Assembly: GCA_963752695.1 (NCBI GenBank)
Contig: CAVVZB010000001.1
Span: 372,001-436,000 of the forward strand
Origin: Bog-113 sp963752695
GTDB lineage: Bacteria; Acidobacteriota; Terriglobia; Bryobacterales; Bryobacteraceae
Direction: 5' to 3'
Length of the DNA: 64,000 bases
The position numbers and the translations under genes are program-made. The notes under the pieces are model-generated. The model was not told the origin of the DNA and made no database searches. It saw nothing but the letters and a program-made list of their open reading frames with translations. Every line of letters begins with the position of its first letter. Position 1 is the stretch's first letter. This document shows, in pieces, positions 53,403 to 62,706 of the stretch.

Positions 53403-55292
53403 GTGCGGCGCAACTCATTCCTTACACACGCGACTTATCATGGAGGAGTGTCGCACCCTTTATCCTGGCATCCGGTAGTCCGGCACGCGTCCGTCTTCGG
53501 AATCACAGCAAGCGCGATTGGCATTTCGATTCTGTGCGCGATGTTTTTTGAGCCGAGTTATTTCTTGCCGCTCACGGCCGCCGTGGTGGGATGCTCGTGG
53601 CTTTTTGGGCGGGATGGGGGAATTCACGCCACGATCGCCGGCGCGATTCTTGCAGACTTCCTGCTTATGCGTCCGAGATACACATTCGTATTCTCGGATG
53701 GAAACCAGATATACGGGCTGATTCTATTCGTTGTCATCGGATTGCTTATCACCTGGCTGACTTCCATGCTGCGTGAGAGCCGCGACATGCAGACATCGAT
53801 CCTTGAGAGCATGAGCGACGCATTGGTGGTGACTGACCGGCGGGGGGCGGTGGTCTACAGCAATCCCGCAGCCGCGGCCCTGAGCGGCTACACACTGGAG
53901 GAAGCGAAGGGTCGGCAGTTCGAAGACATCTTTCGGCTCTGCGAGGAGGAAACTGGCGAACCGCGATCCGGACTAATGGCCCAGTTGGTAGCTGGTGACG
54001 GCGCTTCGAAGTCGGCCATTCACACCATCCTTACGTCGAAGGACGGAACGGACTATTCGGTGGAGGAGGATGCATCGCCGATGCGCGGCCGGGACGGGAA
54101 GATTGCCGGCGCAATCGCGGTACTTCGCAATACAACGAGGCGGCGTCAAATGCAAGATCAGTTGACGCAATCCCAAAAGATGGAAGCGATCGGGAGACTC
54201 GCGGGCGGGGTGGCTGGGGATTTCAATAACCTTCTGACCGTCATTACCGGATTCGGGGAGCTACTGACCTCTGAAATGGCGGCCGGCAATCCGCTCCGGC
54301 ATTTCGCGGAGGAGATCCTGAATGCCGCAGACCGCGCGGCCGTGTTGACCAGACACCTGCTGGCGTTCGGGAAAGACCAAACCGTGCCTGCCACGCCGCA
54401 TGACCTGAAGAACCTGGTCAGCAGCATGGAAGCGATGCTGGGTCGACTCCTTGGGCCGAGTATCGAGCTGATCATTCTGCAGCGCCATTCGGTTAGCCGC
54501 ATTTTGACCGAGCCTGGACAAATGGAGCACATCATGGCTAATCTCGCCATGAACGCACGCGACGCAATGCCGAATGGCGGCAAGTTTCTGATTGAAATCT
54601 CCGAGTCCGAGATGCGGCCAGAGACGCCTGGCCGCCCGCTGGACCTCCAACCCGGTTCGTATGTACTGCTAACCGTTTCGGACAACGGCTGCGGGATGAA
54701 CGCCGAGACGAGAGCGCGTTTGTTCGAGCCCTTCTTCACAACAAAAGTACAGGGTCAGGCCACGGGACTTGGGCTGTCGATTGTATACGGAATCGTCAAA
54801 CAGCACGGCGGACATATCAGCGTTTATAGCCAGCCGGGTTCCGGTAGCATCTTCGAGCTGTATTTCCCGAAGTTCAAAGAAACCCCGAGGTTGCCGGTGC
54901 AGAAGCGACGGGGCCCACGGGGCTCCGAGACGATTCTGATCGCCGACGACGAGGAGAGCGTGAGGAAGCTGGTTCACACCGTGCTTGCACAGAGTGGCTA
55001 CGAGGTGATCGAGGCCAAAGATGGGAAAGAAGCTCTCGAACTTTTTGAGAAGAACCGGGACCGGGTGGATATGGTGCTGACGGACGTTGTGATGCCTAAG
55101 ATGACAGGCTTCCAGCTGAGCGAGCAGATCGAGAAGCTTGATCCCGCTAAGAAGATCATGTTCATGTCCGGGTATCGCGATTCCCAGGAGACACCCGGAC
55201 CAAACTCCATACGGCCATTTCTGGACAAACCTTTCACGCCGGAAGTCCTGCTCAAACAGGTTCGGGAAGCTCTGGATGCTTACGGGTCGTAA
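53403..55292 (+). CDS. Membrane hybrid sensor kinase (DUF4118-PAS-HisKA-HATPase-receiver), H-box His replaced by Gly
   Basis: A 629-residue protein. Residues ~25-115 hold four membrane helices of the DUF4118 type, ~130-250 a PAS domain (LVVTDRRGAVVYSNPAA), ~250-330 a HisKA-like domain whose H-box reads GGVAGDFNNLLT, with Gly (bases 54216-54218) where the phospho-accepting His of GVAHDFNN should be. The HATPase (NLAMNARDAM, DNGCGM, GLGLS) and the C-terminal receiver (Asp in MVLTDVVMP, Lys in FLDKPF) look intact. Either a degenerate kinase or one that only binds ATP. The start at GTG 53403 is uncertain; GTG 53448 is possible. Confidence 0.88.
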   Translation: MRRNSFLTHATYHGGVSHPLSWHPVVRHASVFGITASAIGISILCAMFFEPSYFLPLTAAVVGCSWLFGRDGGIHATIAGAILADFLLMRPRYTFVFSDGNQIYGLILFVVIGLLITWLTSMLRESRDMQTSILESMSDALVVTDRRGAVVYSNPAAAALSGYTLEEAKGRQFEDIFRLCEEETGEPRSGLMAQLVAGDGASKSAIHTILTSKDGTDYSVEEDASPMRGRDGKIAGAIAVLRNTTRRRQMQDQLTQSQKMEAIGRLAGGVAGDFNNLLTVITGFGELLTSEMAAGNPLRHFAEEILNAADRAAVLTRHLLAFGKDQTVPATPHDLKNLVSSMEAMLGRLLGPSIELIILQRHSVSRILTEPGQMEHIMANLAMNARDAMPNGGKFLIEISESEMRPETPGRPLDLQPGSYVLLTVSDNGCGMNAETRARLFEPFFTTKVQGQATGLGLSIVYGIVKQHGGHISVYSQPGSGSIFELYFPKFKETPRLPVQKRRGPRGSETILIADDEESVRKLVHTVLAQSGYEVIEAKDGKEALELFEKNRDRVDMVLTDVVMPKMTGFQLSEQIEKLDPAKKIMFMSGYRDSQETPGPNSIRPFLDKPFTPEVLLKQVREALDAYGS

Positions 55293-55321
55293 GTTAGTCG
55301 CGCGGGCATCCACCGCCCCAG

Positions 55322-58300
55322 TTACTGAACTACTTGCCAATTGGCGTTATCGCTCTCCACTTTCCGCGACGCGTATTGTGCACTTAGGGTGACAGTGGTA
55401 GAGCCGTCGATTGTCTGCGCGCCTGTAGTCGCAATCGAACATGCGTTTGCGCTTGCATCCGTCTTCTTCACCTGGAACCAGCGACCTTGAATACCGACCG
55501 CCGTCGGAAGCGTGATTGTGACCGGGCCTGCCGCGGCGTTGCACAACAACAAGCTATCGCCACTCGAAGCCGTATAGCTGGACTTCTTCGTGGTAATTGC
55601 ATCGCGAATCCCGGTGATAGCCAGCGTGCCTGCCACCAGAGCGTTAATCTCCGGCTGAACATAGCCAGCAATTAGCTGCTGCGCCACGTTGGTCGGATGA
55701 ATGCCATCGCCTTGGAAGTAAGTGCTATTTCCGTATGCCCCATCCCCAGTGAGATTAGCGTCGTTGAGCACTCCATTGGCAAACCCGTCCGCAAAACTAG
55801 CCCAGTTCTGACTAAGCAGCAGATTGTACTGATCGTGCAGTGCGTCGCAGGTTGTTCCCTGGAAGCTGCCGATGCGGGAAAGCATCGGGATAATAAGCAC
55901 CTTCGCTCCTTGTGTCCGCATGTAGCGCGATAGCGCCTCAAGCTTCTGCAAGGTTTGCGTGGGAGTCAACGCGTTCGTGGCTACGCACATGTCGTTGGTA
56001 CCGGCGAAAAGCCAGACTATATTGCTTTTCCCTCCCGGGTTGATGCCGGTCGCAAACTTAGGAGCCGCGATCAGCATGTTGGTCAGCGATTCCGTCGCCA
56101 TCCCCATATTGAAGATTTGAAAAGAGTCGGAGAGCCCCGTAAGCATTGCACTGGCACACGCCGGACTCGCGCCTCGACCCTGAGTAATCGAATCTCCGAT
56201 GCAAATCAGATTGCTCGTGCTCGTAGGAGTGGCATACTTGCCCCGAGCCACGCCGCGATACTTCACCCAGTTGTCGACAGAAGCATCGTTCTGCGCGACT
56301 TCCGCCGCCGTAAGCTGGCGATTGTAGAAAATAGCCCGGTAAATAGTCCCACTCATCTGCCCGGATAGATCGTTTCCGCCCATGAAGAGCGGGCCCGTGC
56401 GTGTAGCCGAAGCATTGCCGCCGCGGGAGTAATAGCTTACATTGCAGTTCGAACCAATACAGATCGTGTCGTTCTGACTGTCCAAGATGTAAGTAAAGAG
56501 ATTTGGGCCTACGGCCGCGTCGACTTCCTGGGTTGCGGTACCGCCGGTCCAATCTCCGTATAGCCCGCAGCAGAGCGGAGTGCTGGAAAGGACGTTCCCC
56601 CAGAGAACCGCGTTGGACCCGGCACTAAGAAATGCCTGTACCTGGGCCGTGTTGTTGTAGTTGTTTGCGATGGACATATCCGCATAAAGCTGGACAGTGA
56701 CAAAGTTATTCAAAATCCCAGTTGGCAAAGTCACTGGTACGTTCAGTGCGGTGGCCCAGGTCAGACCTTGTTGCGTCCAAGCCGGATTGCCCCCGGCCGG
56801 AACAGCGGCCACGTTTCCGCTTCCGGAACAGTCCGGTAGAGTAGCGCCCGATCCGACCGTTCCATCGCAGTTACCCATCCAGTAATCGGCGATCAACCCG
56901 TTACTTACAATTCCGGAGGGGCTTTGCAACACGCCCGCGGAAGTACACTCCTTCAATGCTTCTCTTCTCTGATCGGACGCGAGGTACAATTCACCCGTCG
57001 AACAACTTGCAGGCATGGCGGCGAGTGGGCCGGACTTAACAGGTTTTGTGTGTGCGGCCCCAGTAGCATCCTGTGACCCGGCCGTAAACACGTTACTTTG
57101 ATCCGTGTAGGCTGTCGTCGCGGACTGTTGCGGCTTAGCTAACGTTCCGGTCACACTAGCGAATCCTACTGCGGTGCATGATGGCGCCGTCGCGCTTAGA
57201 CCGGTGATGAACTGCCCCGCCTGGCAATTACCGGGCGCGGCCTTCGACGAAAATGTATTCCAGTCGGAGAACGAGAGATATCCACTGGTGTTGGTATTCG
57301 CTTGTGCGACGGTGACGTCCGTATTTGAGGTGCCGCCGTTATCGCTCACCACGAATGGCGCATTGAAATTAATCGTCGCGCGCTGTGTGACCGCATTTCC
57401 CGAACCTTTCACGCTGGCGTAAAAGCTGGGTGTTCCAGTCAGCTTCGCCCAGGCAAGCGAGGTCAGCCACGCGGGATTCGAATAAGTCGCAGTCTGGTCG
57501 ACCGCGTTTGTTACTTGCGCTGCCGTGTAGTCACCCGCCTGCGCGGTAAGGACCGGCCCTTGCCGCCCGAAAATGGATGTTACCGGATAACGCCAGGAGT
57601 AACCCGCGCCGGTTCCTTCACAAGTAGAGAGCACGTGGGGCGACACGGAGGTGTTCATCCACATTCGCCCAACGTGGTACGACGCGGAACATCCAGGGTC
57701 GGTCAGTTGAGGGTTAATCTGAATACCTTGCGGTGTTATCACGAAGACGCTGTTGGGGGTATATACGGCTCCCGCAGTCAGACCGGTATTGTTATAGAAA
57801 CTGGTAGTTCCGTTCCCCATGATCAAGGTGGTGGCCGAAGGCGCGTGGGCCACAAACGTCCCCATGTCAGTGCTTGCTCCCGCGGAGATTGCTCCCCACG
57901 AGGGATCATTGCTGTAGCCGTTACCTATCAGGTGCAAGCCTCCGCCCGTATATCCGGCTTGAGTAAGACCCGTCTTCTGCACCATCAATCCGTTAATGTA
58001 TGTCTGTATCAGTCCACCGCCGCCGGCGTCTATGCCATAGTTCGTGTTCCCGAGGAGCAGATTGTTGGTATACATCGATGTGAAGGTATTTCGTACCGCG
58101 GTTGCTGAACTAATTACATTCTGCCCAGGAACACTCACATGGAGCGGGATGTTGAAGTCTGTAAGAGTCTGATTAAGAAGATCGTCTTGAATATTGACGG
58201 GTGAACCGTAGGAGACAGACTGTCGGATGATTCCGCCCTGCGAAGTGTTCGTCAGGTGAACCATTGTATGTGTACTCGGCGAACCGATTGTCCCAGCACC

Positions 58301-60745
58301 CAATCCCCAGATATTGTCCACCTCGCCGCGCGCGCCGCTGTCAATTTTCACGCAGTCGTAAATGCTCTCACAGTGCATATCGGAGATCGACGCCTCCGCG
58401 CTGTTTTCAAGCAGTATCCCGATATTGTTGCCGGTCGGACTTGATCCCGTAATCGTCAGGTCGCGAATGTTTATGCGACTGTTGGCCCAACTGAGGTGAA
58501 TATGGATCAGATTGTTATTCGTATCTCCAATCAAGTAGACCTTGTCGAGGGCCATGTTCATGCAACCATACGACTGGCAGTCAAAGCCATATTTGTCGTA
58601 AGCGTAAAGAGCCACGTTGTGAAGGTACGAATTTTCCTGCATTGTCTGAGAGGCCACCGCAGTCGATCCGGGAATCGAGCTCGCGTTCACGGTAAGGTCT
58701 TCCAAACCGGCGCGCATGGTGACGGGACAAGCCTGCGTGAGTCCTGGATCCAGAAAAGCTCCCGATCCGGGTGCGTCGAGGTAACAAACTGGGCCGACAC
58801 TCACAATGGCGGTGTTATGCGGAAATGTCGGCATAGCCACGATTGCCGCGGTGTGCATGTTGTCGCCCTTTAATCGAACGCCATTGGGAACCACGATCGT
58901 GTTCGACACGGCGCATCCTCCCGGGAAGGGAACCGACGGAACGTGCACAACGCCAGATCCGACAGTATAGGCGACGTAGTTGAGAGCGTTTTGGATAGCA
59001 ACCGTGTCATCGTGCCAGTTCGCTACTGGGGTCGAACTGGTGATGTTGCAGACCGCTCCGAAGTCCCGCACATCGATGACGTCGGAAGCTTTTGCGTTTG
59101 CGTTGCGGGGCGTCGCGCCGGTTGGAAGCATCCCGAGGTTGGCGTGATCGTTATTGAGCTGGAATTGACTGCTGGTCAGTGGCACGTTGGTTGGAATTTC
59201 TGCCACCTGGAGCTTAGCGTTGCCGTCGAGCGCGGCGTATCCATTGGCAGTGCCCTTATTCAGTTGCGATTCAGGGTTTGACCAAGCGTACCCGGAACCA
59301 GTGTTGACGCATGTCAATAGCGCGTTCGGGGTGGTACCGGTGTTCATCCATAATCGCCCGATATGGCTCGCCGTTGTACATCCGGGGCTGGAGGTTTGGC
59401 TGGTGAGCTGCACACCGGACGGATTAATCACCAGCCGAGCAGTTGGCGAATAAGCCTGCCCAGCTGTTAGTCCGCTGTCTGCCAGGAAGCTGAATACGCC
59501 ATTTTGAAATAACAACGAGTTTGCGGCGGGAGCGTTTGCTGTAAAGCTTCCCATATCCGTGGTGACGCCAGCCGATAGCGCCGCCCACGAGGGGTCGTTC
59601 TGATAGCCGTTCCCTATCATGTGAAGACCGCCGGCCGCGAAACCCTGGTTTGTAAGGCCCTGTTTCTGAATGATAAGGCCGTTAACGGATGTCTCGAAGA
59701 GTGCGCCGCCACCGGCGTCCGTTGTTTGAAGCAGGTTTCCAATCGTCAGAGTGGACGTCCCGATGTTTGTGGGAAGGTTCCCGGATGGCAGTCGCCCGGT
59801 TGCATCCAGTGGTGCATAGCCGCTCGGCGCGCCCTTGTTGGTGTTGGCTTCGCACGTGGCGCAGGTAACGTCTACCCGGCTCTGCCCGGCATTGGTGGTC
59901 GCGGCCAGTGGCCCGGCGAAGTTCAAAGAGTTTTGCGGCGCGACTACTGTTCCGCCGCTTTGAATCCCGATCGTGGAGACTGCCCCCATGACATTCCATT
60001 TCGTGCTATCGGTACCAGGAATCACGTTTGTGTTGCTGATCACCGCCACATATGTAGATCCGTTGTAAGAAACAGAGTCCAATGCAGAATAGGCTGTGGA
60101 ACCGGACCATGTCCCGCGCGCTTTCAACGCCGGGCCAGTCGCACCTGTGGGTCCCGTGGGGCCTGTCGGTCCCGTAGGCCCGGTAAGTCCGGCCGGGCCC
60201 ATCGGTCCGCTCGATCCGTTTGCACCATTAGGGCCCTGCGGTCCAGCCGGGCCTATCGAACCATTTAAACCTGCAGGTCCCGCAGGTCCAGTGGATCCAG
60301 CCGGGCCTTGTGCGCCTGCCGGTCCGGGCGATCCCGCGGCGGCGATTTGCGTCCACTTAGTGCCGTCTGATCCTGGCGTCACTCCAGTGTTCACGGCGGT
60401 TGCCCACCAGGATGATCCTTGGTACGTCACGACATCCAGCGGACTATAAGCTTGCGAAATGTTCCATGGCCCTCGTAAGGTTGGCGACTGTCCGCCCGCC
60501 CCGCTACCTTGTTTCCAAATCCCAGAGAGGCAGGTAAAAATGTTCCCTGAAGCGAGCGAAAGAACCAAGTTGGTTTTTCCCGGCGACGGGTTGGTGCAAA
60601 CTCCCGACGGATCGCTGCTCACCGCGGGCGGAATAAACGCGGCCGCGCTACTAAGATCGAGTTTGCCAAGAATCGTTCGATCGCCGTTAATCGTGGTCTG
60701 TCCCCATGCGGAAGCCGCAATTAGAAACAGCGCTAGTGTCTTCAT
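55322..60745 (-). CDS. Giant secreted mosaic protein: collagen-like repeats, pectin-lyase-like fold, LamG-like and SGNH hydrolase domains
   Basis: A 1,807-residue protein starting at ATG 60745 (AGGA 9 bases upstream) with a signal peptide (LALFLIAASAWGQ). In order: CBM5/12-like unit (~90-135), collagen-like GXY repeats (~136-203), a second CBM5/12-like unit (~208-253), a tail-fibre-like module (~335-500), a right-handed beta-helix (~553-880, DVRDFGAVCN and later NNIGILLENSAEA), a second copy of the module (~895-1070), a LamG-like region (~1270-1500), an SGNH hydrolase (~1510-1700: IGDSITQG, FAGTNDM, GDGIHPTN) and a C-terminal beta domain. The mix resembles phage tail fibres, but no phage genes are near. 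It may bind and de-esterify polysaccharide. Confidence 0.88.
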   Translation of the reverse strand: MKTLALFLIAASAWGQTTINGDRTILGKLDLSSAAAFIPPAVSSDPSGVCTNPSPGKTNLVLSLASGNIFTCLSGIWKQGSGAGGQSPTLRGPWNISQAYSPLDVVTYQGSSWWATAVNTGVTPGSDGTKWTQIAAAGSPGPAGAQGPAGSTGPAGPAGLNGSIGPAGPQGPNGANGSSGPMGPAGLTGPTGPTGPTGPTGATGPALKARGTWSGSTAYSALDSVSYNGSTYVAVISNTNVIPGTDSTKWNVMGAVSTIGIQSGGTVVAPQNSLNFAGPLAATTNAGQSRVDVTCATCEANTNKGAPSGYAPLDATGRLPSGNLPTNIGTSTLTIGNLLQTTDAGGGALFETSVNGLIIQKQGLTNQGFAAGGLHMIGNGYQNDPSWAALSAGVTTDMGSFTANAPAANSLLFQNGVFSFLADSGLTAGQAYSPTARLVINPSGVQLTSQTSSPGCTTASHIGRLWMNTGTTPNALLTCVNTGSGYAWSNPESQLNKGTANGYAALDGNAKLQVAEIPTNVPLTSSQFQLNNDHANLGMLPTGATPRNANAKASDVIDVRDFGAVCNITSSTPVANWHDDTVAIQNALNYVAYTVGSGVVHVPSVPFPGGCAVSNTIVVPNGVRLKGDNMHTAAIVAMPTFPHNTAIVSVGPVCYLDAPGSGAFLDPGLTQACPVTMRAGLEDLTVNASSIPGSTAVASQTMQENSYLHNVALYAYDKYGFDCQSYGCMNMALDKVYLIGDTNNNLIHIHLSWANSRINIRDLTITGSSPTGNNIGILLENSAEASISDMHCESIYDCVKIDSGARGEVDNIWGLGAGTIGSPSTHTMVHLTNTSQGGIIRQSVSYGSPVNIQDDLLNQTLTDFNIPLHVSVPGQNVISSATAVRNTFTSMYTNNLLLGNTNYGIDAGGGGLIQTYINGLMVQKTGLTQAGYTGGGLHLIGNGYSNDPSWGAISAGASTDMGTFVAHAPSATTLIMGNGTTSFYNNTGLTAGAVYTPNSVFVITPQGIQINPQLTDPGCSASYHVGRMWMNTSVSPHVLSTCEGTGAGYSWRYPVTSIFGRQGPVLTAQAGDYTAAQVTNAVDQTATYSNPAWLTSLAWAKLTGTPSFYASVKGSGNAVTQRATINFNAPFVVSDNGGTSNTDVTVAQANTNTSGYLSFSDWNTFSSKAAPGNCQAGQFITGLSATAPSCTAVGFASVTGTLAKPQQSATTAYTDQSNVFTAGSQDATGAAHTKPVKSGPLAAMPASCSTGELYLASDQRREALKECTSAGVLQSPSGIVSNGLIADYWMGNCDGTVGSGATLPDCSGSGNVAAVPAGGNPAWTQQGLTWATALNVPVTLPTGILNNFVTVQLYADMSIANNYNNTAQVQAFLSAGSNAVLWGNVLSSTPLCCGLYGDWTGGTATQEVDAAVGPNLFTYILDSQNDTICIGSNCNVSYYSRGGNASATRTGPLFMGGNDLSGQMSGTIYRAIFYNRQLTAAEVAQNDASVDNWVKYRGVARGKYATPTSTSNLICIGDSITQGRGASPACASAMLTGLSDSFQIFNMGMATESLTNMLIAAPKFATGINPGGKSNIVWLFAGTNDMCVATNALTPTQTLQKLEALSRYMRTQGAKVLIIPMLSRIGSFQGTTCDALHDQYNLLLSQNWASFADGFANGVLNDANLTGDGAYGNSTYFQGDGIHPTNVAQQLIAGYVQPEINALVAGTLAITGIRDAITTKKSSYTASSGDSLLLCNAAAGPVTITLPTAVGIQGRWFQVKKTDASANACSIATTGAQTIDGSTTVTLSAQYASRKVESDNANWQVVQ
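60135..60337 (-). repeat. Collagen-like Gly-X-Y repeat tract
   Basis: About 67 residues of uninterrupted Gly-X-Y triplets inside the giant protein, including PAGPAGLNG and a run of GPT triplets (GPTGPTGPTGPTG). Proline is mostly in the X position and no Cys is present. Such tracts form triple helices, which suggests that the protein trimerises. Confidence 0.9.
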
Positions 60746-60973
60746 TCGGAAGAGTCCTTTAGTGTCGAAATATCGGGGAGAGTAGGGCGTGAAAGCGTGC
60801 GCAGACTTCAGCCTGGCCCTCTTGAGCACTAGTATGCGGATTCAGGCCAAATCCGGGACAGTCAGGCGCGCCTCTTAGCCGGCCTAACTTACTGAAATGT
60901 GGAGAGTTCTAACAACGTTGAAACACGCGTGACCCGACTACCATGCACATGTCGCAAACCCGCTTTCGGCAGG

Positions 60974-62593
60974 TTATTTCGGTAAGTTCGAGGACACAAC
61001 GATTTCCGGAGGTAAGCTACCTTGAAACAACGAGATATTTCTTTCGAGCATGGGCTCCACTTCCGGCTCCACGGCCAGGATCTTCACCGCGTCACCAGCC
61101 AGAACGAAGTTGTCGGACAGAGACCAAGTGGCAACCGGCACCCAGGCGAGCGGTATGGCAAATGACTCACCGGCCCACCCGGTGGGATACAAGATCGCCA
61201 CGCGCGCATGCTCGCGCATAGCCCACTCTCGCAGCCATTCCGTGTTGTATCCGTTCCTCAGCTTTGCGCGCGCCGGCTCCATGCTGCCCAGCCCGTATAC
61301 ATCCAAAGCGCGTGCGTCCGTGAAGAAACAAACGGCGCCGATGTCGTTCAGCACAATCGTCTCTGTCGGGTAGTACTTCCCTACGAAGCGCGCCATTTGA
61401 AACTGCTGCTCATAAATGTTGTGAAACGCCCGCGGACCGAATGCCATGCTTCGATAACTCTTAAACCCGAGGGTAAGGATGGCAAGCACGCCGGCGGCAT
61501 AACCAACCCCGAACGCCCAGGAACGTGGGCCTAGGGAGAGCGGCTGCAATTGTAAGTCCTGGCTGCCGATGGCGCAGGTGAAGATACCGGTTGCCACCAA
61601 ATAGGCTTCATAGCGGTAAAACCATCCTGTGCGCGCCAGTTCCAGATGCAAGAAGCCGATCACAAGGAATTGAATTAGAGCCAGAGAGGGATAGTTCCAG
61701 ATCGTCCGGTCTTGCCTCCACCGTAGGTAGAGCAACACAAGCGCCGTCAATAGCAGAAACGCAATATGCGGCGCTTTTACCCCGGCGAGAGCCCAATTCC
61801 ATAAAAACCGGAACGCCGGCATCGATACCGAACCGTGCGGAACGTTGGCCTTCAGCAAAATCGAATTGGGCAGCGGCAACCATCCCTCGCGAACGGATAG
61901 CCCGCCGTAGATCGCCAATGGAAGGAACGCGGCCGCTCCTAGCAGCACGGTCGCAAGCCATCGTCGTTGGGCCATTAACATCACACCGGCGGCAAAGACA
62001 AGAAATAGACCTTCGTATCGGGTCATCACAAGAACAGGAGCTAGAACGAACAGCCACTTCATGAAGCCATTAGACGCCCGGTTCATGAGCGCAAGACACG
62101 TCAAATGCACGAATGCAAGAGTGAGAATCGCGTGGAGTACGTGTTCCATCCCGCCTTCTACCACGGCCGGAAGCGGCATAAGAAGAACGACCGCAGCGAG
62201 AGTGACAAAGATCCTGAAATTGCTCAAACCTGCTTCCTGAAGCAGGCGCTGGGTTAGAGCCAGCAAAGCAATACCCGCACCCAAATTCAGCAACAGGGGA
62301 ATGACCTCGTGCACCCCGCTGACCCAGTAGACCCCGGCCAGCAATAGCGTGTAAAGCGGCGACGATGTGGAGGACGAGAAGGCGTAGCGCGTCACGCCCC
62401 AGACTCCATGAAGAGCGAAATTCTTGGCAATCGCCATATGGATATAGGTGTCATCCATCGGATACCCGAAATGGCCGTGACAAAGCTGCATCGCACGCGC
62501 AAACACGGCCGCCACAATCGCCAAAAACAGGGCAACCGAACCGGCCAAACTCGTTACAGCATGAACTCCAGGGGCACGCCCAGGGCGAGTCAT
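60974..62593 (-). CDS. Multi-span membrane protein, probable GT-C glycosyltransferase
   Basis: A 539-residue protein with about ten membrane helices and a soluble C-terminal part of ~130 residues. After the first helix it has GYPMDDTYIHMAIAKNFA, where the paired Asp resemble the acidic loop motif of GT-C enzymes that use lipid-linked sugars. The C-terminal part contains VLNDIGAVCFFTDARALDVYGLGS, a phrase common in bacterial GT39-like proteins. It is placed between the giant protein and the O-antigen ligase, which supports a role in surface glycans. Donor and acceptor are unknown. Confidence 0.75.
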   Translation of the reverse strand: MTRPGRAPGVHAVTSLAGSVALFLAIVAAVFARAMQLCHGHFGYPMDDTYIHMAIAKNFALHGVWGVTRYAFSSSTSSPLYTLLLAGVYWVSGVHEVIPLLLNLGAGIALLALTQRLLQEAGLSNFRIFVTLAAVVLLMPLPAVVEGGMEHVLHAILTLAFVHLTCLALMNRASNGFMKWLFVLAPVLVMTRYEGLFLVFAAGVMLMAQRRWLATVLLGAAAFLPLAIYGGLSVREGWLPLPNSILLKANVPHGSVSMPAFRFLWNWALAGVKAPHIAFLLLTALVLLYLRWRQDRTIWNYPSLALIQFLVIGFLHLELARTGWFYRYEAYLVATGIFTCAIGSQDLQLQPLSLGPRSWAFGVGYAAGVLAILTLGFKSYRSMAFGPRAFHNIYEQQFQMARFVGKYYPTETIVLNDIGAVCFFTDARALDVYGLGSMEPARAKLRNGYNTEWLREWAMREHARVAILYPTGWAGESFAIPLAWVPVATWSLSDNFVLAGDAVKILAVEPEVEPMLERNISLFQGSLPPEIVVSSNLPK

Positions 62594-62706
62594 AATGTGG
62601 TCATTTTGGCACCACCCGCTGAGGAAGCCGCCGCACCTGTACCCCCGATTGCGAGCTTTTTGCCCCTATCGTTGTTAAACTGAAACTTGTAAGCCAGCCT
62701 TCTCTC

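Noticed and set aside
60096..60449. Plus-strand frame rich in Gly-Pro triplets opposite the giant protein
   Set aside because: It is the mirror of the collagen-like codons: GGX-CCX repeats read as Gly-Pro on both strands. No start signal or other support.
55322..60745. Idea that the giant gene marks a prophage
   Set aside because: No capsid, terminase, integrase, lysis or tail-assembly genes are near, the protein has a signal peptide, and no attachment-site duplication was seen around the two tRNA genes.
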